The notes beneath the pieces are model-generated. The model searched no databases, had not been told where the DNA came from, and saw only the letters and a program-made list of their open reading frames with translations. Both the position numbers and the translations under genes were made by a program. From assembly GCA_004352715.1 (NCBI GenBank), contig SCFE01000075.1:357322-408353 (forward strand): a stretch of DNA of 51,032 nucleotides. The letters are read 5' to 3'. This document shows positions 9,153 through 21,749 of the stretch, piece after piece (the stretch's first letter is position 1; every line of letters begins with the position of its first letter). This stretch comes from Hofstenia miamia. Lineage: Eukaryota > Xenacoelomorpha > Acoela.

Positions 9153-10064
9153 TTTCAGCCAAAGGAAAAAATGGTTTAACAGAAATTTTTTCAACATTGC
9201 ACTAGAGACCTGCTCATGCTTATGATTTTCAAATTGAGCTAATAGGTGGAAAAAAATCATTGGAAATGTTGATTAATGGTTTATCCTTAAAAATGGACGC
9301 TAGGCAGTTCAAAGTTAGTCATCCAATTGAATAATGACTTCAAAAATCAATGTTAAAAAATTTTCAGCGCCGTTGTTATCATTTTAATAGCTTGTTTTGA
9401 TAGTACACAAGGCCTACTGTAATTACACCCTGGAAATTTGTAGTTGCATGAACAAAACGAGGCCATAAATGCACTCCGCCACAAGCCAACATTTTTTATG
9501 TAGCAAGCTGCTTTAGGTAACCAAGTAAGACAACTCACTATTTTGCCCATGCTTTTTGAAACACTTTCCTATTTAATAATCGTAAGAACTACATAAAAAT
9601 AAAATGAGGCCATTGATAATAAACAATCATATTTCTACATTACAAAATGAATTGTTTGATTTGTATTAAAATGCAGAATGTAGACGCACAATAGGACAAG
9701 TATAGGTCTAAGTTTTATATTTTGAGATGCACTATTTCTACCAATCAAATATACATCTTTACTTGTGAAACCATCTAAATTGCTTGGTAAGCCCTTTGTT
9801 CATTTCAAAACAAATGGAATGATGGTAGGGCTACAAAAGTGAAGAGACTTTGTGATATTCTCTATTTTGAATAGTTTTATCAAATTTAAGCAAATTCACT
9901 AGTTGCAAGAGCATTTGATTTATTTCTTTCGTTTTTTGGAATTCAAACCCCAGGTCGTTATTCAAGCAGGCCTTGTAGCACATCATTGAAGACTTCAAAT
10001 GAGCTGAGAAAAATCTAAGAATTCTATATTAATTTTTTTGGCTTACTTCCATTTCTATATTTAG

Positions 10065-10124
10065 CAGCTAAAAGAATTATTGAAAAAATCTGCTGAAAAA
10101 CCAGCTGGTTTTGTTTCCAATTAG
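10065..10124 (+). CDS. Terminal exon, first copy, shortened C-terminus
   Basis: Follows the acceptor TATATTTAG and encodes QLKELLKKSAEKPAGFVSN then TAG, 20 codons in phase with the exon ending at 8549. In the paralogue at 49085-49189 the frame continues through this point into a hydrophobic tail. Here the TAG replaces the residue before IAASAT, and the sequence after the stop still resembles the paralogue's tail. The product would lose its membrane-anchor signal, or this is a decaying copy. Confidence 0.6.
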   Translation, partial: QLKELLKKSAEKPAGFVSN

Positions 10125-11249
10125 ATTGCTGCTTCTGCCACTTTTGCTTCTCATCTACTTTTTGTAAAAGATGCTTTCTTAGAACCTAGCTTTACTGTTT
10201 TCTAACTGCTCTAACTGTAAAACGCTTATTTGCAAATGATTTGTAAGAAAGCTTTTTATCTTGATTGTTTTTTGTATTTTATTTGAATAAATTCATTGCA
10301 CAAGTTTTCCATATTTACACAAGTCCACTGAAGGCAAATACTTTTTTGATGCTCAAATCCAATTCACTCAAATTCTAGGAGAAATAAAATGAAGTACTTG
10401 AAATATTTAGTTACATTTAATGTTAATAAATAATTTAATACTTTGGGTTTTGATATCATGTTTAACATTTTAAAATATGCTATTCTTATAATTGATTAAT
10501 ATAGCAAGGTTGAGGTTTGCATTGTTATTTACCCAATTCATAATTTTTTTCTATGTACAGTTGAAGAAACATTTAAATTTAAAAGTTTCAAATTGATATG
10601 ACAATATTGTTTGTCTTAATATTAGCTTAAAATGTCTGTGAATCCAAGCACCTCCTTAGTCTATAATTGATTAATGTTAACTCAAAAGTGAAATGGAAAT
10701 GAGAAACAAGAGCTCACTTAAAAAATAACCCAAAAAAATCAATTTCATTCATTGCACAAGTTTTCCATATTTACACAAGTCCACTGAAGGCAAATACTTT
10801 TTTGATGCTCAAATCCAATTCACTCAAATTCTAGGTAATAAACAATCATATTTCTACATTACAAAATCAATTGTTTGATGTGTATTAAAATGCAGAATAT
10901 AAGCGCACAATAGGACAGGTATAGGTCTAAGATTTATATTTTGTGATGCAGTGTTTCTAACAATCAAATGTTCATTTCAAAACAAATGGAATGATCGTAG
11001 GGCATGATGGTAAAGCTACAAAAGTGAAGAGACTTTGTGATATTCTCTATTTTGAATACTTTGATCAAATTTAAGCCAATTCACTAGTTGCAAGAGCATT
11101 TGATTTATTTCTTTCGTTTTTTGGAATTCAAACCCCAGGTCGTTATTCAAGCAGGCCTTGTAGCACATCATTGAAGACTTCAAATGAGCTGAGAAAAATC
11201 TAAGATTTCTATATTAATTTTTTTGGCTTACTTCCATTTCTATATTTAG

Positions 11250-11309
11250 CAGCTAAAAGAATTATTGAAAAAATCTGCTGAAAAACCAGCTGGTTTTGTT
11301 TCCAATTAG
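11250..11309 (+). CDS. Terminal exon, second copy in the tandem duplication
   Basis: Same acceptor, same 20 codons and same TAG as the exon at 10065-10124. It could act as an alternative last exon for the exon at 8424-8549, or be inert. Confidence 0.45.
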   Translation, partial: QLKELLKKSAEKPAGFVSN

Positions 11310-11936
11310 ATTGCTGCTTCTGCCACTCTTGCTTCTCATCTACTTTTTGTAGAAGATGCTTTCTTAGAACCTAGCTTTACTGTTTTCTAAATGCTCTAAC
11401 TGTAAAACGCTTATTTGCAAATGATTTGTAAGAAAGCTTTTTATCTTGATTGTTTTTTGTATTTTATTTGAATAAATTCATTGCACAAGTTTTCCATATT
11501 TACACAAGTCCACTGAAGGCAAATACTTTTTTGATGCTCAAATCCAATTCACTCAAATTCTAGGAGAAATAAAATGAAGTACTTGAAATATTTAGTTACA
11601 TTTAATGTTAATAAATAATTTAATACTTTGGGTTTTGATATCATGTTTAACATTTTAAAATATGCTATTCTTATAATTGATTAATATAGCAAGGTTGAGG
11701 TTTGCATTGTTATTTACTCAATTCATAATTTTTTTCTATGTACAGTTGAAGAAACATTTAAATTTAAAAGTTTCAAATTGATATGACAATATTGTTTGTC
11801 TTAATATTAGCTTAAAATGTCTGTGAATCCAAGCACCTCCTTAGTCTATAATTGATTAATGTTAACTCAAAAGTGAAATGGAAATGAGAAACAAGAGCTC
11901 ACTTAAAAAATAACCCAAAAAAATCAATTTCATAGG

Positions 11937-13968
11937 TTTTTTGAATTAAACAGAAATTACTGGGATGCTGAAGGAATACATTGATTAGTACAATATCACA
12001 TTCTGTACACAACTTATCGTATTATATTGGAAGCAATCATTATTTTCTTATGAAATTTTATTATAATGTAGTCTTGATTGAATAAGGACACTTCATTCCT
12101 TTATTATGCAGATTTGTAAGTCCGAATTTTGCATATTTTTCTAAAATAATTCTTGTATTTAATGCTTTCATTGTAATGGACTTTTCATATCTGATATTCA
12201 ATTAAGATGTTGTTATTTATCTAGATGCACTAATAATATGTCATTAAACAGTCTTAATGTTATTCTATAATTAGTGCAATTGGCAGCTACACTATATTTT
12301 TCATTGCCAAATTGTATTATAGTGCTTCTAAGCTGCAATCCAGGATCTGAGTGTGATTTTGATCAAAGTAGTTACAATAATCTAGCCTGTAGCACAAATC
12401 TGATTGATCTACCCAGGCAGTGATGGTCCAAAAAAGTGACTTGATTGATTATTCATGAATATGAGAGGTTGAAAGTTGACTCACAATAATAGCATAATTA
12501 CTTTACTAGTTTCTATAGTTACTCACTAGTTTTAGTCATATATACATCAGGTCAATTTATTAATGTTTCTATAAGTACATGTTTTTCTAGTTTATTGATA
12601 TTTATCAATTATACATGGCCACCTATATGTTTTATACATATCATAAATGACAAACATTTTTCCCAGTTGGCTGAATAATGAGAAAAATATTGGAGTATTA
12701 GTGCTTTTGCAAATTAATCAACATTTAAATTTTCCATTAATAAAAAATTCCATGAACTTCTAGACGCTTAGCATGTCTCTATATTCACTATCATTTAATT
12801 CATTTTCACAAATATTTACATCTTTTGAATGCAAAGCAGAAAAATATTTTGCCAAACTCAAACATTACACATGTATGAAATACAGCACACTTGATAACTA
12901 TTTATATATCACCTCTCTTTTTGTGCAAGCTTAATTCTTTACAACTAGCAAGTTTTCATGGGATATATACAGCTATATATTACTGTAGTTGGGATGGAAG
13001 TGATGACACACAAACTTGTTATCTGGATTATTGACTGCATTTAAGCTGATGCATTGGTATACATGAAAAACACATTAATTCACCTATCCAAATTCGTCAT
13101 ACTCTGACACCAAGTTTGACATTTTAAGCATATAAATTTTTATAAATAGTAAGCAAAGATAGTAAATATAGTGTCTTATTCATCACCAATGAAACATGAT
13201 GTATAGTATTCATAAGGCAATTTTCAGAAAATTTTTTAAAACAAAATGAATTAAAAGTGCATTAATTGAAATAACAAAAAATAGGATTTATAATATCAAC
13301 TAGTATAAATTCAAATGTCAAGATTAGAAATTTATACAGACTCAATTAAATGACAACTATATAAATATGCTTGGCTAATAACACAAAATGATAAATTGGA
13401 AAAGTAGCTACATACCTTGTTATTTGTGTGCAGATGAATTTAAAATCACCATTCTGACCTACTTTGCTTTAAATCCAAGTATCTTTTACACAAATTTGAT
13501 ATATTCTTTTATGCTATGAAAGGTATCACTCTTTCCTTGTTAACATTTAATGCCTGGGTAATGCATTTGGCAGAATTTCCAAGTTAAGTTCTCCCTTCTT
13601 CTATCTAAATGTAAAGTTTTTTGTAAATAGATAAAGAGAGATAATATATTGCATTATTTACCATTAATAAAACACAGCACCTTGTATTTAGAAGCCAAAT
13701 TACTTGGTATAACCATGACTATAGGCTGAAAATAAATAATTTAATACATATTAGGTTAATAAAATCACCTAGACACCAATTCATCACAAGAAAAATCAAC
13801 AATAATTAGAAGCACAACAACTGAAGAAGCCTAAACTCACACAGGAAACACAGAGAATGTATTCAATTTCAAACAATTGTTAAAAGTAAGGAAAGGAACC
13901 TCTGAAAATTTTTTTTACAAACTGAAAAGAAAAAACCTAAATGCAGGGAACTAAGCTTTGTTTATATC
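11937..13968. other. Long AT-rich interval, nothing recognised
   Basis: No ORF of note, no LTR landmarks and no inverted-repeat ends seen. It may hold old transposon debris upstream of element C, whose 5' LTR I could not find. Confidence 0.5.
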
Positions 13969-15636
13969 ATAATGGGAAAAGACCACTATAAGCAATTAAG
14001 AAAAATGGCAAATAAAACTAAAAAAATAGTGCCAAAAACAAAGAAGCCACAAAGCACACCCCAAACGTCAAAAAATAATCTATCAACTGATAGTGAAGCC
14101 CCCACACAGATATAGAACTCCAAACAATGCAAATGTCACCAGAGCCAAACCCCACTGCAATTTATGAAATCCTAAAACAACATCATTAAAACAAAGCATT
14201 ATTAAAGGCAGAAATAATGCAACTTACCAAAAAATTCGAGAGAATTAAAACTGAGAGAAAATGAACAAAAGACAAGCTAAAGAATGACATAAGTAAATGT
14301 CTAGAAGACCAATGAAATCTCTTCCAACAAGATGTCAGAAGATTGACACACCAACTAGTGGAATTAAATACAAAATGTATAGAGCAAAACAAAAAATGGG
14401 AAATGTTATACAAAGAATTAGAGAGAGAAAATAGACAATTGGTAGAAGACAAGCAAACACACATATTTGAAATCAAACAGTTGAGAGATCAACTAAGATT
14501 AATCTGACTAACAGGAGAGGAAAAGAAAAATGCACAAGAGAAGCAAGTGCATTAAGTATATATAATATATATAGATGAATTGCCAGAGACACAGCTACAG
14601 GCACTGATCAGAGAAATACATGTGCAAAATGAAAGCAATACAGGTACACAGACAAAGAAGAAAAAGAGAAAAATAAAATGATAGAAGAAGTAACAAAAGC
14701 TGTCACAAGAACAATTAAGGAAGAAACAAAAACAACAAAGGAAGAAAAACCTACTTTCACCAAGTCATTAATAAGGGAAAATGATATTAAAGAAATTACC
14801 CTGGCAAGGCACCATTGCCAAAATTTTATGGAAAAATAGATAGTTACTCACCAACTTTTGAAGAATAGCTTCAAATTTTTGAAATAACCATGAAGAAAAA
14901 TAATGCAGGAACCAGCAGTAGCTAGGTTGCCCCTATATTTAATAGGTCTGGCATATCAACATTAATTGATACTGGATGCAGATATAAAAAAGAATTACAA
15001 ATTGCTAACAGGTAACTTCCTAGAATACTACCAAAACAAAAGCTTTAAAAATCAATATTGGATAATACTAAATGGGATGTAAATGAAAAAAACAGATGAC
15101 ATCAGAAATTACATGTCACAAGTGCAAAGATTACTAACATTAAGTTTAAGAGGGAGATATTATTTGAAATATGATTTGTTCTTGCATATACAGGAAGGAT
15201 TGCCAGATAAAATAAGGCAACAGTTTGAAAAATAATGTAATGTTGATGATGAACTAGAAAAAATGATTAGGAAATATACAAGCCATGCAAAAAAACAACT
15301 CTGTGATCTACAAAAAGCCACATGGAATCAAGGGTCAACAATGTTAAATCCAAATCAAACCACAAGAAGGTTCACAAGAAACCTTAATGAAAAGAAAGCA
15401 GATAATGTAATAAAGATCAAAACAAAAGATGGAAAAGCCAAGAAAATAAAAGAGAGAAACATAAAATGTTACAACTGTGGACAAAAAGGACACAGGAAAC
15501 CAGAGTGCAAAAGCAAATATATCTCATAAAAAATAGAGAAGCATATTACAACAACAGTCTATTTGAATCAGACAAAGAAGAAATTATAGACAACCAACAA
15601 TCAGAAGCGGAATTGGAAAACTAAGCACCTGTAGTG
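13969..15636 (+). pseudogene. gag of element C (old, heavily mutated)
   Basis: This is a decayed gag of the same family. An ATG near 13972 starts MGKDHYKQLRKMANKTKK, then many stops and frameshifts cross a lysine- and glutamate-rich coiled-coil zone (14190-14540). The capsid region follows (APLPKFYGKIDSYSPTF near 14805, LPLYLIGLAYQH near 14930, NKSFKNQYWIILNG near 15040), ending in an intact CCHC knuckle CYNCGQKGHRKPEC at about 15470-15511. Stops include TAG and TAA as well as TGA. An LTR starts five bases after the degraded gag end, so pol is missing. Confidence 0.85.
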
Positions 15637-15640
15637 ATAA

Positions 15641-16280
15641 TGTAGCATAATCCATCAAATAAGCTTTTGGAAAATATGATTGAATAAAGAAAGAAGAAAG
15701 AAAGAGATGATTAAAAATAATTAAGTAACTTATATAATGAATTGTGCTAACTAAGAATTATAAATTAAATACAAAATTATGAAACTAAGTGTTTGTTGAT
15801 AGTCAAATTTGACAAAATGTTGAGGGCTAAATTGCTTCTTGCTATTTTTAGCCAACTAGGCAGGAGTGTCTAGTTATTTCAAAAATTTAAATCAACAGGT
15901 ACTCTTTTGATTTAGAGTATAAATAGGATTAAAATATTGGAACAATTGTTGAAGTATATTCTTCAGAAATCTTATTTTGCTTTATTATCTGGTTTGATTA
16001 ATTATTACAAATGTCAAGCTAAATGGCCATGTTGAGTAGTGGTCAGGATCCCATGATGGGAACAATTTTAGGTTCTTCACCCCTGATCATGAAATGAACT
16101 TAGGTTAGGTGTATGACTAGGAGCTTTTGATTACCTGCTTAGCTGACTATCAATTGAATTCAAACCTGTATCTGATAATATTTTTGATAAAAGGCAAGTT
16201 AGCCCAATGTAAGTTACATATTAACTCTTTTTCTAGATCCAAATTGTTGACTATATAGTGACTGATAATGAGATTGTATT
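15641..16280 (+). mobile_element. Truncated LTR (5' part)
   Basis: Begins TGTAGCATAATCCATCAA like the LTR at 40406 and stays collinear with it (TATA-like ATAAATAG near 15925, GTCAAGCTAAATGG near 16014). The match stops near 16280. No 3' end (GATGTTACA) is found. It adjoins the broken gag of element C. Confidence 0.75.
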
Positions 16281-17160
16281 GTAGAATCACAGGCTGGAAA
16301 CTCTAATTACACTACAGAACTCATTGTTATGGCAGAAGATTGCAGGAGTGACCTTATCATAACAGCCCTAGTTCCATTAAATTACCATATAAAAATTTTA
16401 GAATAAACATCAGTAATTCATCCAAGTAATTAGTACTGGTTTTAGGTAAACTCCAGGATGACCAATTTGTATGGCTTCCAGCCAAAGTGCTGTCCATAAA
16501 GAGAAGTGCTCAACTTGAGTGATCAGTTCTACCCTAATTGTCTCAACATTTATTATCTATCTCACTACATAAATAAACAACTCATTTGTTTTATTATTTC
16601 TCAGCTCACTAAATAATAGCATGTAGTTGCCATGCATTCATGTTAACCATGGTATAATATCATCAAAGTGTAATCAATTATTGGTGCACGTACTTGTTGA
16701 AATCAAACAAAGGGTTTTTAATTGTATATGTAGCATTACACATAACCTAATGTGGTCCACAGTTTGGGCTTTGCTTACTGTCTGAATCACTATGTGTTGC
16801 ATCAGTACTTGAAGAAAGTACTTCCAAATTGTCACCAGAACTTACACAAATATTATCCTATTGAAAAGAATGTACTAAATAAAAGGGTAGACTGAAGTTG
16901 AAGCTAGATAAAATCTATTGACCATTTTCTACATAGTTTCTCATTTTATACAATTTAAATTATGACCTGTCTTTTTTTACAATGCAATATCATGTGATAA
17001 TCATGTTTCCCTTGCAATTTAATTTGAGCAATAACACTATGTAGCACCTAAGTGAGGGGACATTAAACTGTTATCACAAACTAAAATCAAAATAAAGGTT
17101 TATGTGATATTGACGTCATTACAAATAGAAAATCAAGAAATAATAATAACAAAATCCCTG
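16281..17160. other. Non-coding interval, nothing recognised
   Basis: AT-rich, with no ORF and no LTR landmarks after 16280. Confidence 0.45.
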
Positions 17161-17189
17161 AGTGACTCTACATGCGCCTCTTGCTCAAA

Positions 17190-18600
17190 TTAATTATGTG
17201 GTAACAATTGGAGAGTAGGTCCAGAGACTATCTTCTGAGTGGTGGTAATCATTTCTATGGCAAGAACTCCTTCCCATCTCTGAACTTCTGCATACTGGGG
17301 TTCTTGAGTGACTTGCATAAGGACTTCTCTCTGAGTTACAACCTCATCTCTTAATTTGAAAAACTGTATCATAGGCATCCATGAGCTAATAATGCAGTTG
17401 CACCTTAAATTGTTCAATCTACTGGTAAAGGTGTGAAATCCCTTAAGTGCTATCATTAATGTCATCAATGCATCAGTATCAGAAGTATGCATGTCCTTAG
17501 GTCTGATGTCTGTCATATCTCCTGGATCTCATGCAATATCTGCGTACTTTGCATGAATGCAAAACTAACTCTCATATCTGTTACCTTGTAAAGCAATGGA
17601 GTGTGAAGATCTGTTAGCTCCAGCATCTGTGATTGAAGTATGGTATCAATTATCAGCTTTTGATCAACTGCTAACTACATAACATTAAGTTGGTATAAAA
17701 TAGTTTCATCACAGATATGATGCTAGTGTGATACATTGAAATCAGACAATAGCTGGGGCAGAAGAATATAATGAAATTTTCCATTTGGACAGCTTCTGGT
17801 ATGTCATGAACTTGGAAGAAGTATATTACCAACAGATTAGGAAAATCAATATTCACTCAAAACTACAAATGGTGCTACCATTGTTTAAGAATTGACATAA
17901 ATTCTTGATATGGAAATCATTGTTGAATGATGTGTGTACCAATATAGTAGAATATAGTCAACTGATTCCCTCAAGCAATTTTGAGTCATAACAAATTATC
18001 ATATTAATTTTAGAGTGACATTCATCATCCATCACAAACAGTATCATGTCTTTGGAGCATGTTAAGTTCTTTGTATTGTAATTCAACCCTACTTATTTTG
18101 AGTGTCTTCAGATATGTTGTCTTGGATGAAATGGGTGGCTCGTCATGTGTCTATGAAGTATGGATGAAGTGTTCCTTGAACAGATAGTGGACATGGCGTT
18201 GGAGGAACTAAATGAGGTCAAAGGGGATATTGAGTCACTCATTGCAGGGGGGGTATTTACAAGTTGTAATTCACTAAAAGGATTACAAAAAGTTTTATCA
18301 GTTTGTTGCACCAGCTCTTCTCACACAAGTGGAGATACATTTCCCCCCATGTAGTATTGAGATTGGGACAGCATTGCTGCTGTCTGCTCTCCTAATCATG
18401 GAGTTATGTGTTGCCCACAAAAGGTAGGAATCTCCTCAGCAAGCTGCCTTGTCAAGCAGAGATATGTATCTCTCTCACCTAGTTGAGGCACCAGTATTGT
18501 CTCTCCTACTTACCATCTTCCTTCTCACTCTTCAGTGGGATGGTGGAGCTGGCAACCCTCATGTTTTCTTTCTGCTGATTATTATTCTTAAATGGAGTTA
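17190..18600 (-). pseudogene. Degenerate coding stretch downstream of integrase in element D
   Basis: Lies 3' of an integrase C-terminus on the same strand (18840-18974), where a third ORF would sit. Fragments in several frames are protein-like, including a 108-codon frame at 17190-17516 (KGFHTFTSRLNNLRCNCIIS, EVQRWEGVLAIE) and an upstream piece near 17560-17650 (MLELTDLHTPLLYKVTDMR). They do not resemble the ORF3 of elements A, H, J and M. An envelope-like origin is possible but I cannot show it. Confidence 0.3.
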
Positions 18601-18839
18601 GCAAGTTAAGGTCCCAAATGTTGGGATCAAAGGTTTGTTTCTCTCTAGCCCTTCTCTGGAGCAATACACATATTTGATTTATTTCAGTATTATTAATATC
18701 ACTATCACAAAATTTAGTATCATAAAGATCTTCTTCAGAAAAATCAGTTAAATTTTCATATGTTTCAAAAACATTGATACCATTATTAACTAAGGTAAAT
18801 TTGTTATTATCATCAATTATTACATTCTCTATGTTTTTA

Positions 18840-18974
18840 AGGCTCTTTTAAGCCTATGAAAATGTACTGTTTTTCCATTATTTAATGTGTATGTGTTATG
18901 ATCAAACACCTTCTCTATAGTAAACAGGCCCTGCCAATTGTTTGCTAACTTCCTTACTTGATTGTGATCAGCAG
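18840..18974 (-). pseudogene. Integrase C-terminal remnant of element D
   Basis: Reads NQVRKLANNWQG, TIEKVFDHNTYTLNNGKTVHF and RLKRAL on the minus strand, matching the integrase C-terminal module of element A (NQVRKLKTVW, NEYMLDNGRLLHFQNLKR). It is cut at 18975 by the LTR inserted in the opposite orientation. Confidence 0.75.
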
Positions 18975-19625
18975 TGTAGCATAATCCAAAGCATAATGCT
19001 GCTAAAAGAAGAGAAGGTTGGATGATTAGTCAGAATTAGGATTGAATAATTATTTAGAGATTAAAAACAATTTAGATTTATTTATCATCATTATATTTGT
19101 AAAATGCAACCAAGAAAAAATATAGCAAATTAGTACTTGTCAATGAATAATTTGACAAAATGAAGGGGGCAATAGTGCTTTCATTATTTTTAGCTATTTT
19201 GGCAGACTATAAATTCAAATTTTGAATGACAGGTACTTTTTGAATCATACTATAAATAGAACAGAAATCAATTGGAAAACTGTTGAAGTAAATTCTTTAA
19301 AAATCTTATCATTTCTTTTTGTTTGCTTATTATTAAATCATGTCAAGCTAAACTGTAGATGCATTAGTAGTGGCTTAGACACACATTGGGAGTGATTCAA
19401 GTGTCCTTGATCCAAGCCATGAACCTGCATTTATGTTAGGGGTATGAATAAGAGTTTTCTCTATTTAGCTGACTATTGATTCATTCATTTGCATGTAATA
19501 AATAATGAACTTTGGAGATAAGGCTAGTTAGCCTACCATAGGTTATATCTATATTACATTATCTTGACAAATTAGGTGACCTATAAATAGACCAATAAAT
19601 AGACCAAGCATGTAAAATCAGAGGG
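18975..19625 (+). mobile_element. Truncated 5' LTR of element E
   Basis: Begins TGTAGCATAATCC inside the element D integrase and stays collinear with other LTRs (ACTATAAATAG near 19247, GTCAAGCTAAAC near 19350). The 3' end is lost. Gag of the same strand follows, so this is probably the 5' LTR of element E. Confidence 0.7.
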
Positions 19626-19639
19626 TAACACAAGTGCAT

Positions 19640-19968
19640 TAAATAATAGTTGAGCAATTAAAAGAAAGAAGCCTACAAGCGTCACCTATCAATTTTGAAA
19701 AATAATTCAGAAATGCAGAAGAGGAAGAGGAACAGGAAAAGAAAAAAATCATTGACAAAATCACAAAAGCAGTAACTAAACAGCTAACAATAAATGAAAA
19801 TATCAATGTGTGAAGGAAACCAACCCACAAGAGCTTGATGCTACTAGAGAACAGTCATAATGATACAATACCATGCAATGCAACCCTGCTGAAATTCAAT
19901 GGAAAGGTTGATGGTTACAATCCAACTTTCCTTGAATAGCTGCAAATGTTCAAAATCACAATGGCCAA
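19640..19968 (+). pseudogene. gag N-terminal half of element E, cut by an LTR insertion
   Basis: Plus-strand remnant with SLQASPINFEK, an acidic run and KKKIIDKITKAVTKQL, then IPCNATLLKFNGKVDGYNPTF and QMFKITMA. It matches the gag of elements A and G with several stops. It ends in CCAA (19965-19968) where another LTR starts. The remaining gag, in the right codon register and preceded by the same CCAA, is found on the minus strand from 37303 down. Confidence 0.8.
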
Positions 19969-21588
19969 TGTAGCATCACCCAATAAGGAATAAGCTGCAA
20001 AAGAAAGATTAATGTTGAATGATTACAGTGATTAAATATCATCAGAAATATGATTGTAAAATTTAGTTAATTATCTTATTCATTTTGTAAGATGCAACCA
20101 AGTTACAATATTGTGCATTTTGAGAAAAACACCATATCTGATTAAGTACTATTTGACAAATTGTAACAAGTGAAATTACGCTTACATAAGAACAGCCATA
20201 TTGGCAGAAGATTTATTTGAAATTCAAAATCAGCAGGTACTTTACAATTTTTAAATAAATAGCTTAGAATTTAAGAGAAATTTGATGAACAATAAATTCT
20301 TCGGAGTTTATTTTATTTTTCATTCTTCATTTATCTGGTTTGATATTTAATAAAATGTTCAGCTAAGCAAGTTGTGTCGAGTAGTGGCTGGATTCCATCA
20401 CGGGATCAATTCGAAGGGTCCTTGTGCCAGTCATGAAACCGCACTTATGTTACGGTTAGGAGTTTTTTCAATTCTTGCTTAGTCTGACTATTGATCTATA
20501 CATGTATGAAATAATAGATGCTCAAAACGACTGGATAGTCAAACATTAGGAATATATATCTATTCTTAATAGTAGGAGACTTGACTATAATCGACTAAAT
20601 AAATGACCTTACATGTATCGTTATTAAATGTAAGTATAGGAAACTGCTATCTATTAATTAATTTACTAAGCCAGTAATTTTACGGTAATGGCTACTGTAG
20701 AATCATGCCAATCCGCTGTGAGTGTGTTACTTAGAGAAAACTATTACTTTTCTTAGATTAAACATTAAGCGGAGTTGACACTTTTCCAATTTCTCTCCTT
20801 TCTAATAAGTGTTCGGTTTATTAAACTAATTTAATATACAAGAGCCGTTTTAGCTACTTAATTCACTCCAACTTATTTAGATAAAGCAGAGATAATGGAA
20901 GACAGGATCAACACTTGAAAGTAGACATGCATATCCAGGAACACATCCGCCAGCTGCATCTTACCAATGGAACCGCTGCTGTGAGATAGAGACCAACAAA
21001 GGAAGGGTTATGTGAATAGCGAACTCAGTGTGATGGGATTTGCAACTACTTAAGAATTTNTACAATTTAAAAAGAATAAATTCGACTGAATCCCCGAGCA
21101 GCTCTACACTATTAATTAATTTACTAAGCCAGTAATTTTATGGTAATGGCTACTTTAATATTATTTAAATGCAGTTAGTGTCAATGCCCGGTTGCTTTAC
21201 TTAATCAAACCAACAAACACTTTACAACATTGAGTTTAAGTCAGTTACAACTTGACGTGAGTGCACGCACTGAGCTAAAGTAAGGTACACATAATTAGTC
21301 CTCATTGAGCTGAGACGGTGCAGTGGATTTGGTCAATCATTGATGAAGGAGAGGAAAAGTGATGTGGAGATCAGCTTCAGGCAGTAGCCCACAGATGATT
21401 CAAAGAGGAAATGTCACATGGCTTCATCACCTAAATAGTGATGATTAGTACTCAATTAACCTAGCTAGTTAAGTAGAGAGGAAAAGCTTGGTGGTTCATT
21501 AATGTAGTAACTCCTCACCTGCAATTTACTGAGTGGTAGTTATTAGAAATAATACACAGTGCAAATAGGCCAGGTGGAGGATGTTACA
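19969..21588 (+). mobile_element. 5' LTR of element F with an internal insert
   Basis: Begins TGTAGCATCACCC right after CCAA and ends GGATGTTACA before a primer site. A foreign stretch, 20696-21111, interrupts it: it starts TGTAGAATC, ends CTCTACA, carries an N at 21060, and is flanked by a repeat of about 45 bp (20652-20695 and 21112-21155). Without it the LTR is about 1.2 kb. Confidence 0.85.
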
Positions 21589-21602
21589 TGGCAACTGTGA
21601 CA
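21589..21602 (+). promoter_or_regulatory. Primer-binding site, tRNA-Arg type (element F)
   Basis: TGGCAACTGTGACA immediately follows the LTR. Together with TGGTGACCGTGACA at 24353 it implies an ancestral TGGCGACCGTGACA, the complement of the 3' end of an animal tRNA-Arg. The two copies differ from that at C or G of CpG sites. Confidence 0.7.
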
Positions 21603-21749
21603 AATAAGAACAAAGTCAACAGAGAGGATACAATGCAGTGATACTCTTTCAAAACTCTGAAACAACTCAAAGGAAAAGGAAAAAGGAAGCAACAGAGCAG
21701 TAAACAGAAATACAAAGTCAGCAAAGGCAGAAAATCTTAACCACAACAA

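Larger units (their letters stand above)
9617..11936. repeat. Tandem duplication, 1,185-bp period, containing the terminal exon
   Basis: 9617-10743 is repeated at 10835-11936 with few differences; landmarks such as the terminal exon are 1,185 bp apart (10065 and 11250). The second copy lacks about 55 bp matching 9750-9800. A third partial copy of about 90 bp (10285-10377) lies between the units at 10744-10834. Confidence 0.9.

Noticed and set aside
9617-11936. CRISPR-like or satellite array
   Set aside because: Only two long units with a partial third, containing an exon; a segmental tandem duplication.
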